DNA from: Gracilaria caudata
Lineage: Eukaryota > Rhodophyta > Florideophyceae > Gracilariales > Gracilariaceae
Direction: 5' to 3'
NCBI GenBank assembly: GCA_030374735.1
Contig: JASCIV010000593.1
Location: 1 to 16,056 of the forward strand
Length of the DNA stretch: 16,056 nucleotides
The translations under genes and the position numbers were made by a program. This document shows, in pieces, positions 8,789 to 16,056 of this stretch. Each line of letters starts with the position of its first letter. The first letter of the stretch is position 1. A model generated the notes under the pieces. It saw nothing but the letters and a program-made list of their open reading frames with translations. It was not told where the DNA came from and searched no databases.

Positions 8789-9637
8789 ATGGACGGCCTT
8801 GGTCAGTGGTGCACTGTTCTAAAAGACTCACTTCAGAAGCTGCAACAAGTTGCGGAAGAAATCGACGCTGCGCAAAAAACAAGTTTGCCCCACAATGACG
8901 CTCAAGATCAAATTTATACGACGCAGAACATGCCACGAGTGAACCAGATGATGAGCCGTCTGAACGTTTCATCCAAGCAACAACAGCGGAAAGGGTTTCC
9001 AACCGCTCAACAAGAGCAGAAAATGAAAACGCCGAATTCTACAACTTCAGAGGAGGATGAAGAAGCGAAGTCATTTATAATAGCCACTCACAAAGAGATG
9101 TGGACAAATGTTCTCGCTCCCACTCAAATTCAGACACCGATCATCAACTTGTTGGACTCAGGTACTGTAGAAACATACTGGGGCTGTGTGGATCATTTTC
9201 TGCTTCTCAACCAGAATGTACCCGGCTTCCCCAAACACTCAAGCCAGAAAGAAAAACTGCGCTTTCTGGAAAGGCAAAGTAGTGAGACATCATATGTTGA
9301 GGACGTTAAAGTTCAGTGTGAGATAGTTCGAGGTGAAATGTCATGCATAAGAGAAATATATCCAAGTTATCAAGTAATGTTGAAGAAGTGTCGGCAGAAT
9401 ATGGAAAAACAAAATGCGCTATTGAATCAAACCAAACATATGCAATCGCGGTTCCAAGCAGAACAACACCAGGGCGATGCAATGATGAGGAGGCTCGAGG
9501 AAAGTATGACGCAGATGAGTCAAATGACCGGCGACACCCCTTTGTATTACAAGCATGGCATACCTCATTTACGGTGGATTTACCTTTTGAAAGTGCCTTT
9601 TGCTGGAAACAGAGTTGTACCAGTTGATATACTGTGA
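8789..9637 (+). CDS. coiled-coil protein with conserved central domain, copy 1 (altered C-terminus)
   Basis: Unrecognised 282-residue protein, paralogous to the gene at 10227. The ATG at 8789 lines up with the start of the paralogue and both have similar 5' leaders (CGCGTTTC..., CTTTCTCC). The N-terminal 30-40 residues are heptad-like. Residues 40-90 are a variable Gln/Ser/Glu-rich linker. Residues 93-200 are the conserved domain, with motifs K-S-F-I-I-A-T-H-K-E-M, V-E-T-Y-W-G-C-V-D, K-V-Q-C-E-I and Y-P-S-Y-Q, and three conserved cysteines. Residues 200-245 are a Gln/Met/Glu-rich coiled coil. From residue 261 the protein leaves the paralogue because of one extra T in the T-run at 9568-9570. 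It reads 22 unrelated residues instead of ending with the shared G-G-F tail. No signal is needed from this start; an upstream in-frame ATG at 8591 would add a hydrophobic leader. Probably cytosolic or nuclear; function unknown. Confidence 0.75.
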   Translation: MDGLGQWCTVLKDSLQKLQQVAEEIDAAQKTSLPHNDAQDQIYTTQNMPRVNQMMSRLNVSSKQQQRKGFPTAQQEQKMKTPNSTTSEEDEEAKSFIIATHKEMWTNVLAPTQIQTPIINLLDSGTVETYWGCVDHFLLLNQNVPGFPKHSSQKEKLRFLERQSSETSYVEDVKVQCEIVRGEMSCIREIYPSYQVMLKKCRQNMEKQNALLNQTKHMQSRFQAEQHQGDAMMRRLEESMTQMSQMTGDTPLYYKHGIPHLRWIYLLKVPFAGNRVVPVDIL

Positions 9638-9750
9638 TCGAGCTTTGAGAGGGCATTGAGATACTAGTGTGATATCCTTTTTCTCCTATTCTCTTATTTC
9701 AGTAATTCTCGTGCCCCAAAGCACGAGTAACGACATCGTATTTGTTAAGA

Positions 9751-9792
9751 GCATAAAGGCATCTAGAGTGAGCCCAGGCTCACTCTTTATGC
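9751..9792. repeat. hairpin next to truncated MITE
   Basis: The arms AGAGTGAGCC (9765-9774) and GGCTCACTCT (9777-9786) pair perfectly with a 2-nt loop. GCATAA (9751-9756) and TTATGC (9787-9792) extend the stem past an 8-nt bulge. The hairpin abuts the point where the left terminus of the MITE at 9796-9963 is missing. Confidence 0.75.
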
Positions 9793-9795
9793 CAT

Positions 9796-9963
9796 ACTGA
9801 CTATTTCGCTACTTCTACAAGTCATAGTCACCACTTTTCTAAAATCTCTAGTCATATTCCTTCAAAAATTAATCAAAAAATAGGTTGATGACTACTCTCT
9901 TTTGCTTGTATAGTTAGTCAAACCCAGTTTTTGTCAATATGACTAGTCACAAATACGGCCCTG
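9796..9963. mobile_element. hAT-like MITE, copy lacking its left terminus
   Basis: About 90% identical by eye to 15100-15267 over 168 bases in the same orientation. The right end is complete, ending AGTCACAAATACGGCCCTG, whose reverse complement starts CAGGGCCGTATTTGTGACT as in the intact copy. The left terminal repeat is absent and is replaced by the hairpin sequence at 9751-9792. The 8 bases after the right end are GTGCTCAC; a clear matching target duplication is not seen on the left. It lies in the promoter side of the 10227 gene. Confidence 0.8.
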
Positions 9964-10226
9964 GTGCTCACTGAGCAGGGAGCAACAATGACATTACGCA
10001 TACATATTTGTTGGCCGGAAGTGTATGAAGTTTTGTCATTTGCCAGTCCTGCCGGGATTCGCCCGTCTAACCGGTTGAACGCTGACACTGAACATCGTGA
10101 TAATGGGAGCAACATCACTCCAAATAAAGCCCCGTCCTCATGCCTCACGACCAAATCTCTACGGCCAACTCAGACGCGTTTCCTCTCACATCTTTCTCCA
10201 TCCCCGTCTCCCCGCCGTTGCATACA

Positions 10227-11075
10227 ATGAGCCGCATTGATCAATTGAACAGTGTACTCGAAGACTCGCTTCAAACGCTGCAAAAAGCTGTCCAAGAAAT
10301 GGTTTCTGCTCAGACCGATTCGTCGCAGATCAATAATGTTCAAAAGGGCATTCCCACCGCGCATGAACTTGCACAAGTGAAGAAAATGATGAGCGCTTTG
10401 AATGTTTCTTCCAAACAACCACCGCGTGAAGCGAGTTCACCCAATGAAGCTGAAGAAAACGCGAAACCATCGAACCCGAGCACCGGGTGTGACACCAGAG
10501 CAAAGGAGAATCAGAAAGCGAAGTCTTTTATTATCGCTACACACAAAGAGATGTGCACGGCTGTACTGGCTAACACTGAAGCTCAGTCTCCGATCATCAA
10601 CTTGGTGGACTCGGGTGTTGTGGAGACATACTGGGGCTGTGTGGATGACTTGCTACTTTTCGCTCAGAATGAAACGGGCTTTCCGACACAATCAAGCGAG
10701 GAAGAGCAACTGCGTTTTCTAGAAAAGCGTTGTGTCGAGACATCATCTCGCGATGGCATTAAAGTTCAGTGTGAGATAACTCGAGGGCCATTGATATGCA
10801 TAAGGGAAAGCTATCCAAGTTATCAAACAATGTTGAAGATGCGCCGCGAAGACATGGAACACGTATCTGCGCAACTGAAACAGAAGCAGCAGAAGATGGC
10901 CCAGCAGGATATGGAGATGCAGAGGCAGCAAGTTGAACTGCAACTTCTGGAGCAGCAGCGGAATGCAATCCTCAGCAATCACCAGCAAAATGTGACGCGC
11001 TCTATGCAAATGGCCGGCGCGACTCCTATGTATTATCAGGACGGTGTGCCTCATTACGGCGGATTTAGTTTCTAG
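10227..11075 (+). CDS. coiled-coil protein with conserved central domain, copy 2
   Basis: Unrecognised 282-residue paralogue of the 8789 gene. The start at 10227 matches that copy; the in-frame ATG at 10140 adds a leader with no similarity. Order: heptad-like N-terminus, Asn/Ser/Pro-rich variable linker (about 60-95), then the conserved domain from about residue 98 to 205 (A-K-S-F-I-I-A-T-H-K-E-M, E-T-Y-W-G-C-V-D, L-R-F-L-E-K, K-V-Q-C-E-I, C-I-R-E-S-Y-P-S-Y-Q). A long Gln/Met/Glu coiled coil follows at about 205-255. The short tail M-Y-Y-Q-D-G-V-P-H-Y-G-G-F-S-F is probably the ancestral end of the family. There is no signal peptide or membrane helix. It could be a scaffold or regulatory protein working as a dimer. 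Apart from the coiled coils no fold is evident to me. Confidence 0.8.
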   Translation: MSRIDQLNSVLEDSLQTLQKAVQEMVSAQTDSSQINNVQKGIPTAHELAQVKKMMSALNVSSKQPPREASSPNEAEENAKPSNPSTGCDTRAKENQKAKSFIIATHKEMCTAVLANTEAQSPIINLVDSGVVETYWGCVDDLLLFAQNETGFPTQSSEEEQLRFLEKRCVETSSRDGIKVQCEITRGPLICIRESYPSYQTMLKMRREDMEHVSAQLKQKQQKMAQQDMEMQRQQVELQLLEQQRNAILSNHQQNVTRSMQMAGATPMYYQDGVPHYGGFSF

Positions 11076-11468
11076 AATGCGTTTTTGTCGTTTGAGCACC
11101 TCGAGTTTGCTTTTTCGTCACTGTCGGTGGGATGATTGAAAGCAGCACTTGGAAGGATCGAAGTAGTTATTGTATTTCATCATACTGTGGGCTTGGTGAA
11201 TGCGACGGAGATACATAGCATTATGTGTTGAATAGCAGACGTGGTGAGGCAAATGATCTGTCAACCAGATAACACAAAACTTTGAGTTGACCCAAGCCAG
11301 GTTTTTGAATACCGTGATCGACTCGTAGGCTGTTAGGTCACAGTAGTTAGCTTAATCTCCCAGATAGACAGACTGCTACGATCTACATGAATAGAGCGTC
11401 ATACGACCTTCCCCCTCCGATCTGGAGACGGTCGGGCTTTTTCCATCTTCAGGATATCACATTGACAC
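11076..11468. other. intergenic, nothing recognised
   Basis: AT-rich spacer between the 10227 gene and the broken third secreted-protein copy. No repeat, RNA gene or open frame of note. Confidence 0.5.
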
Positions 11469-11671
11469 TGAGATGGCCTACCGATAATGGCATTGCCCCA
11501 ATAACCTGCACCCGTCTCGTCGCGACGACTCGGGTTCCATCGGCTTCTCCCGAAACCGGCGATGACGTGGCTGATTCCGTGTCGCACACGGGCAGAGTGT
11601 TGGCTGACACTGTAAAGGTTACGACCATGGGTTCGGACGGGCGTCTGGCACTTGTTGCCGTCCGTGCTTGA
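11469..11671 (+). pseudogene. broken third copy of the secreted ten-cysteine gene
   Basis: This stretch aligns with 5230-5390 of copy 1 and with the corresponding part of copy 2. The translated I-T-C-T-R-L-V-A-T-T-R and the following G-D-D-V-A-D are close to T-T-C-T-R-F-V-A-T-S-R and G-D-D-I-A-D. It then jumps to ACTTGTTGCCGTCCGTGCTTGA (about 11650-11671), which matches the end of copy 1. The intervening part with the first CCxxC is deleted. After the deletion the last CCxxC codons (TGT TGC CGT CCG TGC) are out of frame with the preceding part. The signal peptide and the highly conserved central block are missing. This is a decayed or partially duplicated remnant. Confidence 0.75.
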
Positions 11672-12417
11672 ATAGAAATATGCCACTTGGCATGCCTTGT
11701 TGAGAAAATTATACTGTTTTGGCAATCAATTCTTTCCTTACAGTACATTTGAATTTCAAAATAAGGAATGCTTACACCATTCAAATCATTGGATTGGAGT
11801 CATTCAAATTTAAATGGCGCTGAGATGTTTGAATTGGAAGCCACACAAACGAGCCCGAGCTCGCTCGACCTCCCAAATCCTCACTGCCGTTTTCGCTCAA
11901 CTTTATTACATTTGTTCACACATCCCCACCCAGCCTGAGAGGTCTTCAAACGCCTCTCGTTTTCTCCCCGATCCTGTGCTGTACTTGTGGAAAAATCAAG
12001 CTCGGTACAAAGAGGTAGCGATCTTGTGAGTTCTTCATTCACTCTTCCTACCATGGGTACATTAAAATCCCCCGCGACTCCTTTACCACATCACACACAT
12101 CTACATCTACAAGAGTAAGCTTAGTATTAGCCTACATCAATCTGGAAACCTTAGGTTTCCCAAGTTGGCGATGCAAAGTTCTGTCAGGATTGGTTCGCAA
12201 GTCTGGAAACGAGCTCATAACCAGCCTTTCAAAAGTATTGTAATATTATCGATTTCTGGCTCATGTACAGAGGGTAAACACGAACATCCCTCTTGGCCTT
12301 AGTTCAATCTCTAAAAATGGATCATTTTTTTAAGAGTCTGAAAGGTATTATAGTAATACCTATCCTTAATGAAACAAATCCTCAACGCTGGTAATCAAAG
12401 TAGTTTGCCACGCACCA

Positions 12418-12446
12418 CTAGTTGACCGCTAGTTGACCTGTTGACC
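12418..12446. repeat. short direct repeat, GTTGACC x3
   Basis: CTAGTTGACC at 12418-12427 is repeated at 12429-12438 and followed by TGTTGACC at 12439-12446. It resembles a small slippage repeat or clustered binding sites. Such W-box-like TTGAC cores are known plant WRKY sites, but I make no such claim here. Confidence 0.5.
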
Positions 12447-12799
12447 ATCTCCTCTCATCTTTCTATATTTTAATATTTAAAAGAAAATCTCATACGATTC
12501 TGATTGCTTTTGTTGAAATCCGTATATTATTGCCTTGCAGTTTTCTTAAAATTATGTGTGCATCGACATCAATCAAATTAATCAAGCAGTTGCTTAACTG
12601 TAACGAATAAATTAAGCTTGTCAATCTTCATATTTACTTTAAGATGTTAGTTTATATTTTAAAAGGAATGTGGATTGTTTGAACGTTTAGCATAACATTG
12701 CCAGTTAGGTACCACTGGATTCACATCTTGCAGTTATCAGTAATGCTACATGCAATTGAAAAAGAAGGGATTGCTCTCAGATATTATGAAACAGCTAGA

Positions 12800-12854
12800 A
12801 GCGGGCCCGAGTTCGAGCCCGCTAAAGCTCTTCAAGCTCGAAGAGCTTTTTTTT
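12800..12854 (+). repeat. two adjacent hairpins followed by a T-run
   Basis: The first hairpin is AGCGGGC (12800-12806) with GCCCGCT (12817-12823), loop 10 nt. The second follows at once: AAAGCTCTTC (12824-12833) with GAAGAGCTTT (12840-12849), and the Ts run on to 12854 (eight in a row from 12847). The loop of the first contains GAGTTCGAGCC, which resembles a Pol III B box, and the T-run would stop Pol III. A small structured RNA is possible, but no A box or tRNA fold is evident. Confidence 0.6.
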
Positions 12855-13136
12855 ATTGGCTTCGACTGTTTTGGAGAGAACACCATAATCTGTTCAAGAA
12901 ACCACGGGCTCACGCTTCTCAGTCCGAGGCAACTGTAGGGCGAAGACAGAGAACGATGAGGACTGTAACATATACCAACGAGTAGGGGCCCAACTCTTTT
13001 CACCAGTTTCTTTTTTTTAAGGACTCATAGACGATATGTTCAAAAAGCATTTCCGCTGCATTTCCGATTCTGTTAATGCTCTTGAGTGGTGATATGTGTC
13101 ACCTATTTGAGCTTGTTTGATTCTTACGTAAACTAG

Positions 13137-14000
13137 AATGTCCCATACAACCAAAGCAAGTTGCGTAGAGCCCCAGCAGGACTATCTTACGATGTCGTTC
13201 CAGCCCGAGCTCTACGAATGATGTTCTCTAACGTCCATTCTCATAAATTTCTTCCCTACAAAGACGACTTCAGTGTACCTGATAATGGCTTGCATATCGT
13301 TTAGCACTTCAAGGTGAATGCAATCGAAGGGAAGTTCACAATTCAGAAAAGTAGCAAGAGGAGCGACAGTTAGGAGTCAGGTCATGCGACGAGGTATCCT
13401 GCAACGGACACAGTTTATGTGTTTGGAATGTTCTATGGCGCGACAGAGGTGTTGAAGACACTGGATGTGGTTTCAGACTCTCAGTATGCAGCCGCAACGG
13501 TGAATACAAGGATTGAACTTTATATAAAAACTAGCAGACATTAGTGTTATGAATAAGGATCCTTTACGTACCTGTGGCAAACTGTGAAAAGAAGAACATT
13601 TTTATTGCTGGCTGTGGATTGCATACCGAAACAGGTGATATAATGGGAAGAATTTGATGCGGGAAACGTTTGGTGTACACTCAAGAGATTCTTGTTCACA
13701 TACGGAGCTCATTCTCAGTTGCTCGTGGATAAAGTACCTGCAACATTGACGAGTGGAATGCGTTTGCAGGGAAGAGATGATAGTTTTCACATTGGCACGA
13801 AGAGCGCTGTCAGTGCCGTATCAGTCGTCTTATGCTACATCTGTGACATCTGAAGGGGGAACCAAAAGGAGGCTTGTGCCGGTGGCCGAGAGAACATCTG
13901 CAGCGTTGATGGAATCGACTAGCATGATGGAGAGGGTTAGACGACAACATTGCCCCTCTGGCCTTGGGGTAATGCGCTTGGCTCCACGCAAGCTGGGCTG
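13137..14000 (+). pseudogene. decayed coding region, unrecognised (possible retroelement or host gene remnant)
   Basis: One plus-strand frame is open from 13137 to 13541 apart from two stops (TAG 13302-13304 and TAG 13371-13373). It gives protein-like sequence throughout, ending at TAG 13542. A shifted frame carries I-F-I-A-G-C-G-L-H-T-E-T-G-D (about 13589-13630). The first frame resumes at 13644-13850 (W-E-E-F-D-A-G-N-V-W...). A third segment continues at about 13830-14000 (G-G-T-K-R-R-L-V-P-V-A-E-R). Returning repeatedly to the same frame, with stops and shifts between, is the mark of a degraded gene rather than noise. The segment L-D-V-V-S-D-S-Q-Y (about 13467-13493) recalls the D-S-Q-Y motif of ribonuclease H domains, which retroelements carry. 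The rest does not let me confirm this. Confidence 0.45.
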
Positions 14001-14640
14001 ATTCCGCAGGGCTTTCCAACTTCACGCACCACGCACCACGAGCGAGAGGACTTGTATGAGTTATGTTGCAAATTGAGTGAGGATAACGGGGCACGAGAAA
14101 GCGTAATCTGGACCCGAGCCGAAGGCGAGGGGGCAGATTGCTGTCGAGTGCCCCGGTATCCTCACGTGATTTACCACATAACATGCTTGTCGCACTGCTG
14201 GACACTGTAAGACAAGGCACCAGCCAATCATCTAAGCGAATCGATAGATGCGTGGTTCTTGCAATGCGTTTAACAAGTGATATGCATACACCAGATGTGT
14301 TTCACACGGTGCCCTTCAACTGCATGATGTTGGCGAATGCCGTTGTTCTGTTTTCGCTTCGGAATTCTTGGCATTCTGGCTTGAAGCCGCTCAACACACT
14401 CAGAGGCACACTACGTCTAAGTATGTTACAGGAACGCTGTCCCCTGCTCCTTTTCTCTCGCTTCCTAAATAAAGCAAATAGAGTGAGCACAGCAAAAAAG
14501 CGAAGCACGCAAGACCAAAAGCTAGCAAAATAAGGCGAGCGGTGCCCTGAGAGCGTAATGAATACTGAATAAAGACCCGAACTTTGTAATCACACCGCAA
14601 CCAGTGTGATAAATCGTTAACCCTTGTCGAGCGGACATGG
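14001..14640 (+). other. possible continuation of the decayed coding region
   Basis: Plus-strand frames at 13950-14210 and 14138-14533 follow on from the fossil and overlap. Both have mixed, protein-like composition (for example C-C-K-L-S-E-D-N-G-A-R-E-S and F-N-C-M-M-L-A-N-A-V-V-L-F). The second has no recognisable domain. This may be the 3' part of the same dead gene, or chance. Two AATAAA hexamers lie at about 14468 and 14568. Confidence 0.25.
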
Positions 14641-14820
14641 AATAGGTCAATTTTGGCATTTTTTGCGTGTACGCCGCTCCGTAGATTTTCATGCTTTCTT
14701 CCTTATTTTCTGCACACTTGTAGATTCTACTCTCTTCTTTCTCTTGCACTAACTTCTATACTAAACACTCGTATAGTTCAAGACATATGTGCATCGCGAA
14801 TGATGGCACCAAAACATTCT

Positions 14821-14869
14821 ACAATCCGTACATGGAAGAGATTTCTGACCTCTTCCATGTACGATTGTT
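14821..14869. repeat. long near-perfect inverted repeat
   Basis: CGTACATGGAAGAG (14827-14840) and CTCTTCCATGTACG (14850-14863) pair perfectly around a 9-nt loop. ACAAT and ATTGT extend the stem with a single bulged base, for about 19 pairs in all. It could fold as an RNA hairpin or be the centre of a small foldback element. Confidence 0.8.
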
Positions 14870-14887
14870 ACAAAAAATCAGAATTCC

Positions 14888-14903
14888 GCGAAGCTAGCTT
14901 CGC
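14888..14903. repeat. 16-bp perfect palindrome
   Basis: GCGAAGCTAGCTTCGC reads the same on both strands. It lies 25 bp after the 14821-14869 hairpin. A protein binding site or a recombination relic are both possible. Confidence 0.7.
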
Positions 14904-15083
14904 AAAAAGGTTGCAAAGCTCCTACTGCGAATTTAGTGTATTGAAATTTTTAGAACTAGCATTTGTAAATTAGAGACACTTGAAAGAACCCGTAGAGAGG
15001 GCCAAAACCAGGTTCATGGTTTTATAAACGTTAATAGTAGATGAACAATGAGGTAATAAAAAATGTTTCTTTACTATGAATGT

Positions 15084-15267
15084 CAGGGGCGTATTTGTGA
15101 CTGACTATTTTACTACTTTCAAAAGTCATAGTCACTACTTTTCTAAAATCTCTAGTCATATTCCCTCAAAAGTAATCAAAAAATAGGTTGATGACTATTC
15201 TCTTCTGCTTGTGTAGTCAGTCAGACGCCAGTTTTTGTCAAAATGACTAGTCACAAATACGGCTCTG
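15084..15267. mobile_element. intact hAT-like MITE with 8-bp target duplication
   Basis: A 184-bp element bounded by CAGGGGCGTATTTGTGACT (15084-15102) and AGTCACAAATACGGCTCTG (15249-15267). These terminal inverted repeats match at 17 of 19 positions. It is flanked on both sides by ATGAATGT (15076-15083 and 15268-15275), a perfect 8-bp target duplication. Ends starting CAGGG with 8-bp duplications are characteristic of the hAT superfamily. The interior has no coding capacity, so it must have been moved by a transposase from elsewhere. A second copy lies at 9796-9963. Confidence 0.92.
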
Positions 15268-15275
15268 ATGAATGT

Positions 15276-15688
15276 ACACAAAGAAGGCAATTAAGAACAA
15301 ATTACCTTAGAATTTCTCTGCATATATATAGTTCTGGTATACACAGAACAATAGATTGGGCAGTACTAAAGGCAAGCATTTTCGGAGACGACTGCACATT
15401 TTGGATGCTCTGGCTCCTACTGATGGTGATATAAGTCAATCTCAAGTTGGGTCTAAAATATTAGACTACACCGGACGCAGAACAAAATACGCGTTGAAAT
15501 AATGCTCAATTAATGTTGATACGGGTGTTTCCAGTTTTATCAAAAGAGCCAAAGTAAAATGTTTTTTATAAGTGTTGGAAACGTATAGAACAAAAGTAAT
15601 TTGAGGAAGGCTTTCAGTATGTATTAGTATACTTGTAGGAGCAGTTTTGGTATGCACAACACTAGGCGAATAAATTTTAATATTTTGG
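15276..15688. other. AT-rich stretch, nothing recognised
   Basis: Short frames only; no repeats or RNA genes that I can see. Confidence 0.5.
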
Positions 15689-15733
15689 CAGGGTTGTGAT
15701 CCAATTCGTTTGGAACACCGAAAAATGGCCTAT

Positions 15734-15756
15734 ATGCGCCGTGTGACACGGCGCAT
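15734..15756. repeat. GC-rich hairpin in AT-rich DNA
   Basis: ATGCGCCGTGT (15734-15744), G, ACACGGCGCAT (15746-15756): eleven perfect pairs around one central base. Its GC content stands out from the surrounding AT-rich sequence. Confidence 0.75.
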
Positions 15757-15976
15757 TTCAAGGAGGAAAAATGTTTAATTTTGCTATATTGTTTGAAAGA
15801 AAAATTGATGTTCTATATATAAAGTACTGAAAATCTAGGGTGTACCAAATGTGCAAATAGTGTGCCAAGAAGTTGTAGTTCTCTACAAAAAAACTAGATT
15901 TTTGACGAATTTAGCTCAAGTTCAGATTTACATAGCTAGCTGCTTCCCGTAGTAGGAGCTTTGCTATCACTCCAAT

Positions 15977-15997
15977 TCCAAAAAATTATTTTTTGGA
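15977..15997. repeat. A/T inverted repeat
   Basis: TCCAAAAAAT (15977-15986), T, ATTTTTTGGA (15988-15997): ten perfect pairs around one base. Confidence 0.7.
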
Positions 15998-16056
15998 CCA
16001 GAAAACAATTCAATGGTTGAAGGCAACTACACAACGATTTGGATGTCCTTCGTTAA

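Larger units (their letters stand above)
11672..13136. other. gene-poor AT-rich stretch with small inverted repeats
   Basis: No convincing gene. Small structures: GGAAACCT/AGGTTTCC (12144-12160), AGGTATTA/TAATACCT (12343-12361), three short direct repeats ending GTTGACC (12418-12446), and the two adjacent hairpins at 12800-12854. A 95-codon frame at 12698-12985 runs through those hairpins and shows no protein-like pattern. Confidence 0.45.
15689..16056. mobile_element. possible edge of a DNA transposon running off the window
   Basis: The stretch from CAGGGTTGTGATCC at 15689 is AT-rich, non-coding and holds two sharp hairpins. These are ATGCGCCGTGT/ACACGGCGCAT with a 1-nt centre (15734-15756) and TCCAAAAAAT/ATTTTTTGGA with a 1-nt centre (15977-15997). 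The CAGGG start resembles the MITE terminus here, and such long non-coding ends occur in Tc1/mariner and hAT elements. The other end is outside the window, so this is only a suggestion. Confidence 0.25.

Noticed and set aside
12824..12854. Bacterial rho-independent terminator
   Set aside because: The shape fits, but the window has eukaryotic features and no gene ends just upstream.
12698..12985. 95-codon plus-strand open frame
   Set aside because: It reads through two tight hairpins and a T-run and has no protein-like pattern.
14138..14533. 131-codon plus-strand frame as an intact gene
   Set aside because: It overlaps other frames and looks like a continuation of the decayed region rather than a separate working gene; no start context or domain supports it.
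14912..15963. Inverted pair GCAAAGCTCCTACTGCG (about 14912) and CGTAGTAGGAGCTTTGC (about 15947), possible ends of a 1-kb element
   Set aside because: Only 16 of 17 bases match and the similarity does not extend; one such pair is near chance expectation in this length, and no target duplication is seen.

Overview
The window looks like nuclear DNA of a eukaryote. It has secretory signal peptides, no operon spacing, wide intergenic stretches, good matches to spliceosomal signals (GTATGT, CTAAC...CACAG), a plausible AATAAA, and a non-autonomous hAT-like DNA transposon with an 8-bp target duplication. Most genes are single open frames and GC content is moderate. That would suit an intron-poor lineage such as a red macroalga, but this is only a guess; nothing here fixes the taxon. 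No protein could be placed in a named family from memory, so nearly all genes are described as unrecognised, lineage-specific proteins.

Layout. (1) 464-2630, plus strand: a cysteine-rich, multi-pass, receptor-like membrane protein. Its 5' exon (secreted Cys-repeat domain) and 3' exon (membrane segment, large domain, second membrane segment, acidic tail) are clear, but the middle (1191-1555) changes frame and cannot be resolved cleanly. (2) 2631-4314: no convincing gene. (3) 4315-8530: a tandem duplication of about 1.4 kb including promoter, gene and 3' region, giving two paralogous secreted proteins (4833-5540 and 7642-8337). They share ten cysteines and a twin CCxxC tail. (4) 8789-9637 and 10227-11075: two paralogues of a different, apparently cytosolic coiled-coil family with a strongly conserved central domain. 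The first has a one-base change that alters its C-terminus. (5) 11469-11671: a broken third copy of the secreted family. (6) 11672-16056: gene-poor DNA with a decayed coding region (about 13137-14000, perhaps on to 14533), several perfect hairpins, and an intact 184-bp hAT-like MITE (15084-15267). A truncated sister copy of the MITE lies at 9796-9963.

The most interesting signals are two unrelated orphan families expanding side by side, a central block of the secreted gene that is nearly identical between copies while its flanks have diverged (gene conversion or strong constraint), the altered C-terminus of the 8789 gene, the complete hAT-like MITE, and a previously unannotated coding fossil near 13.1-14.0 kb. 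The gene functions and any interaction between the two families are not shown by the sequence.
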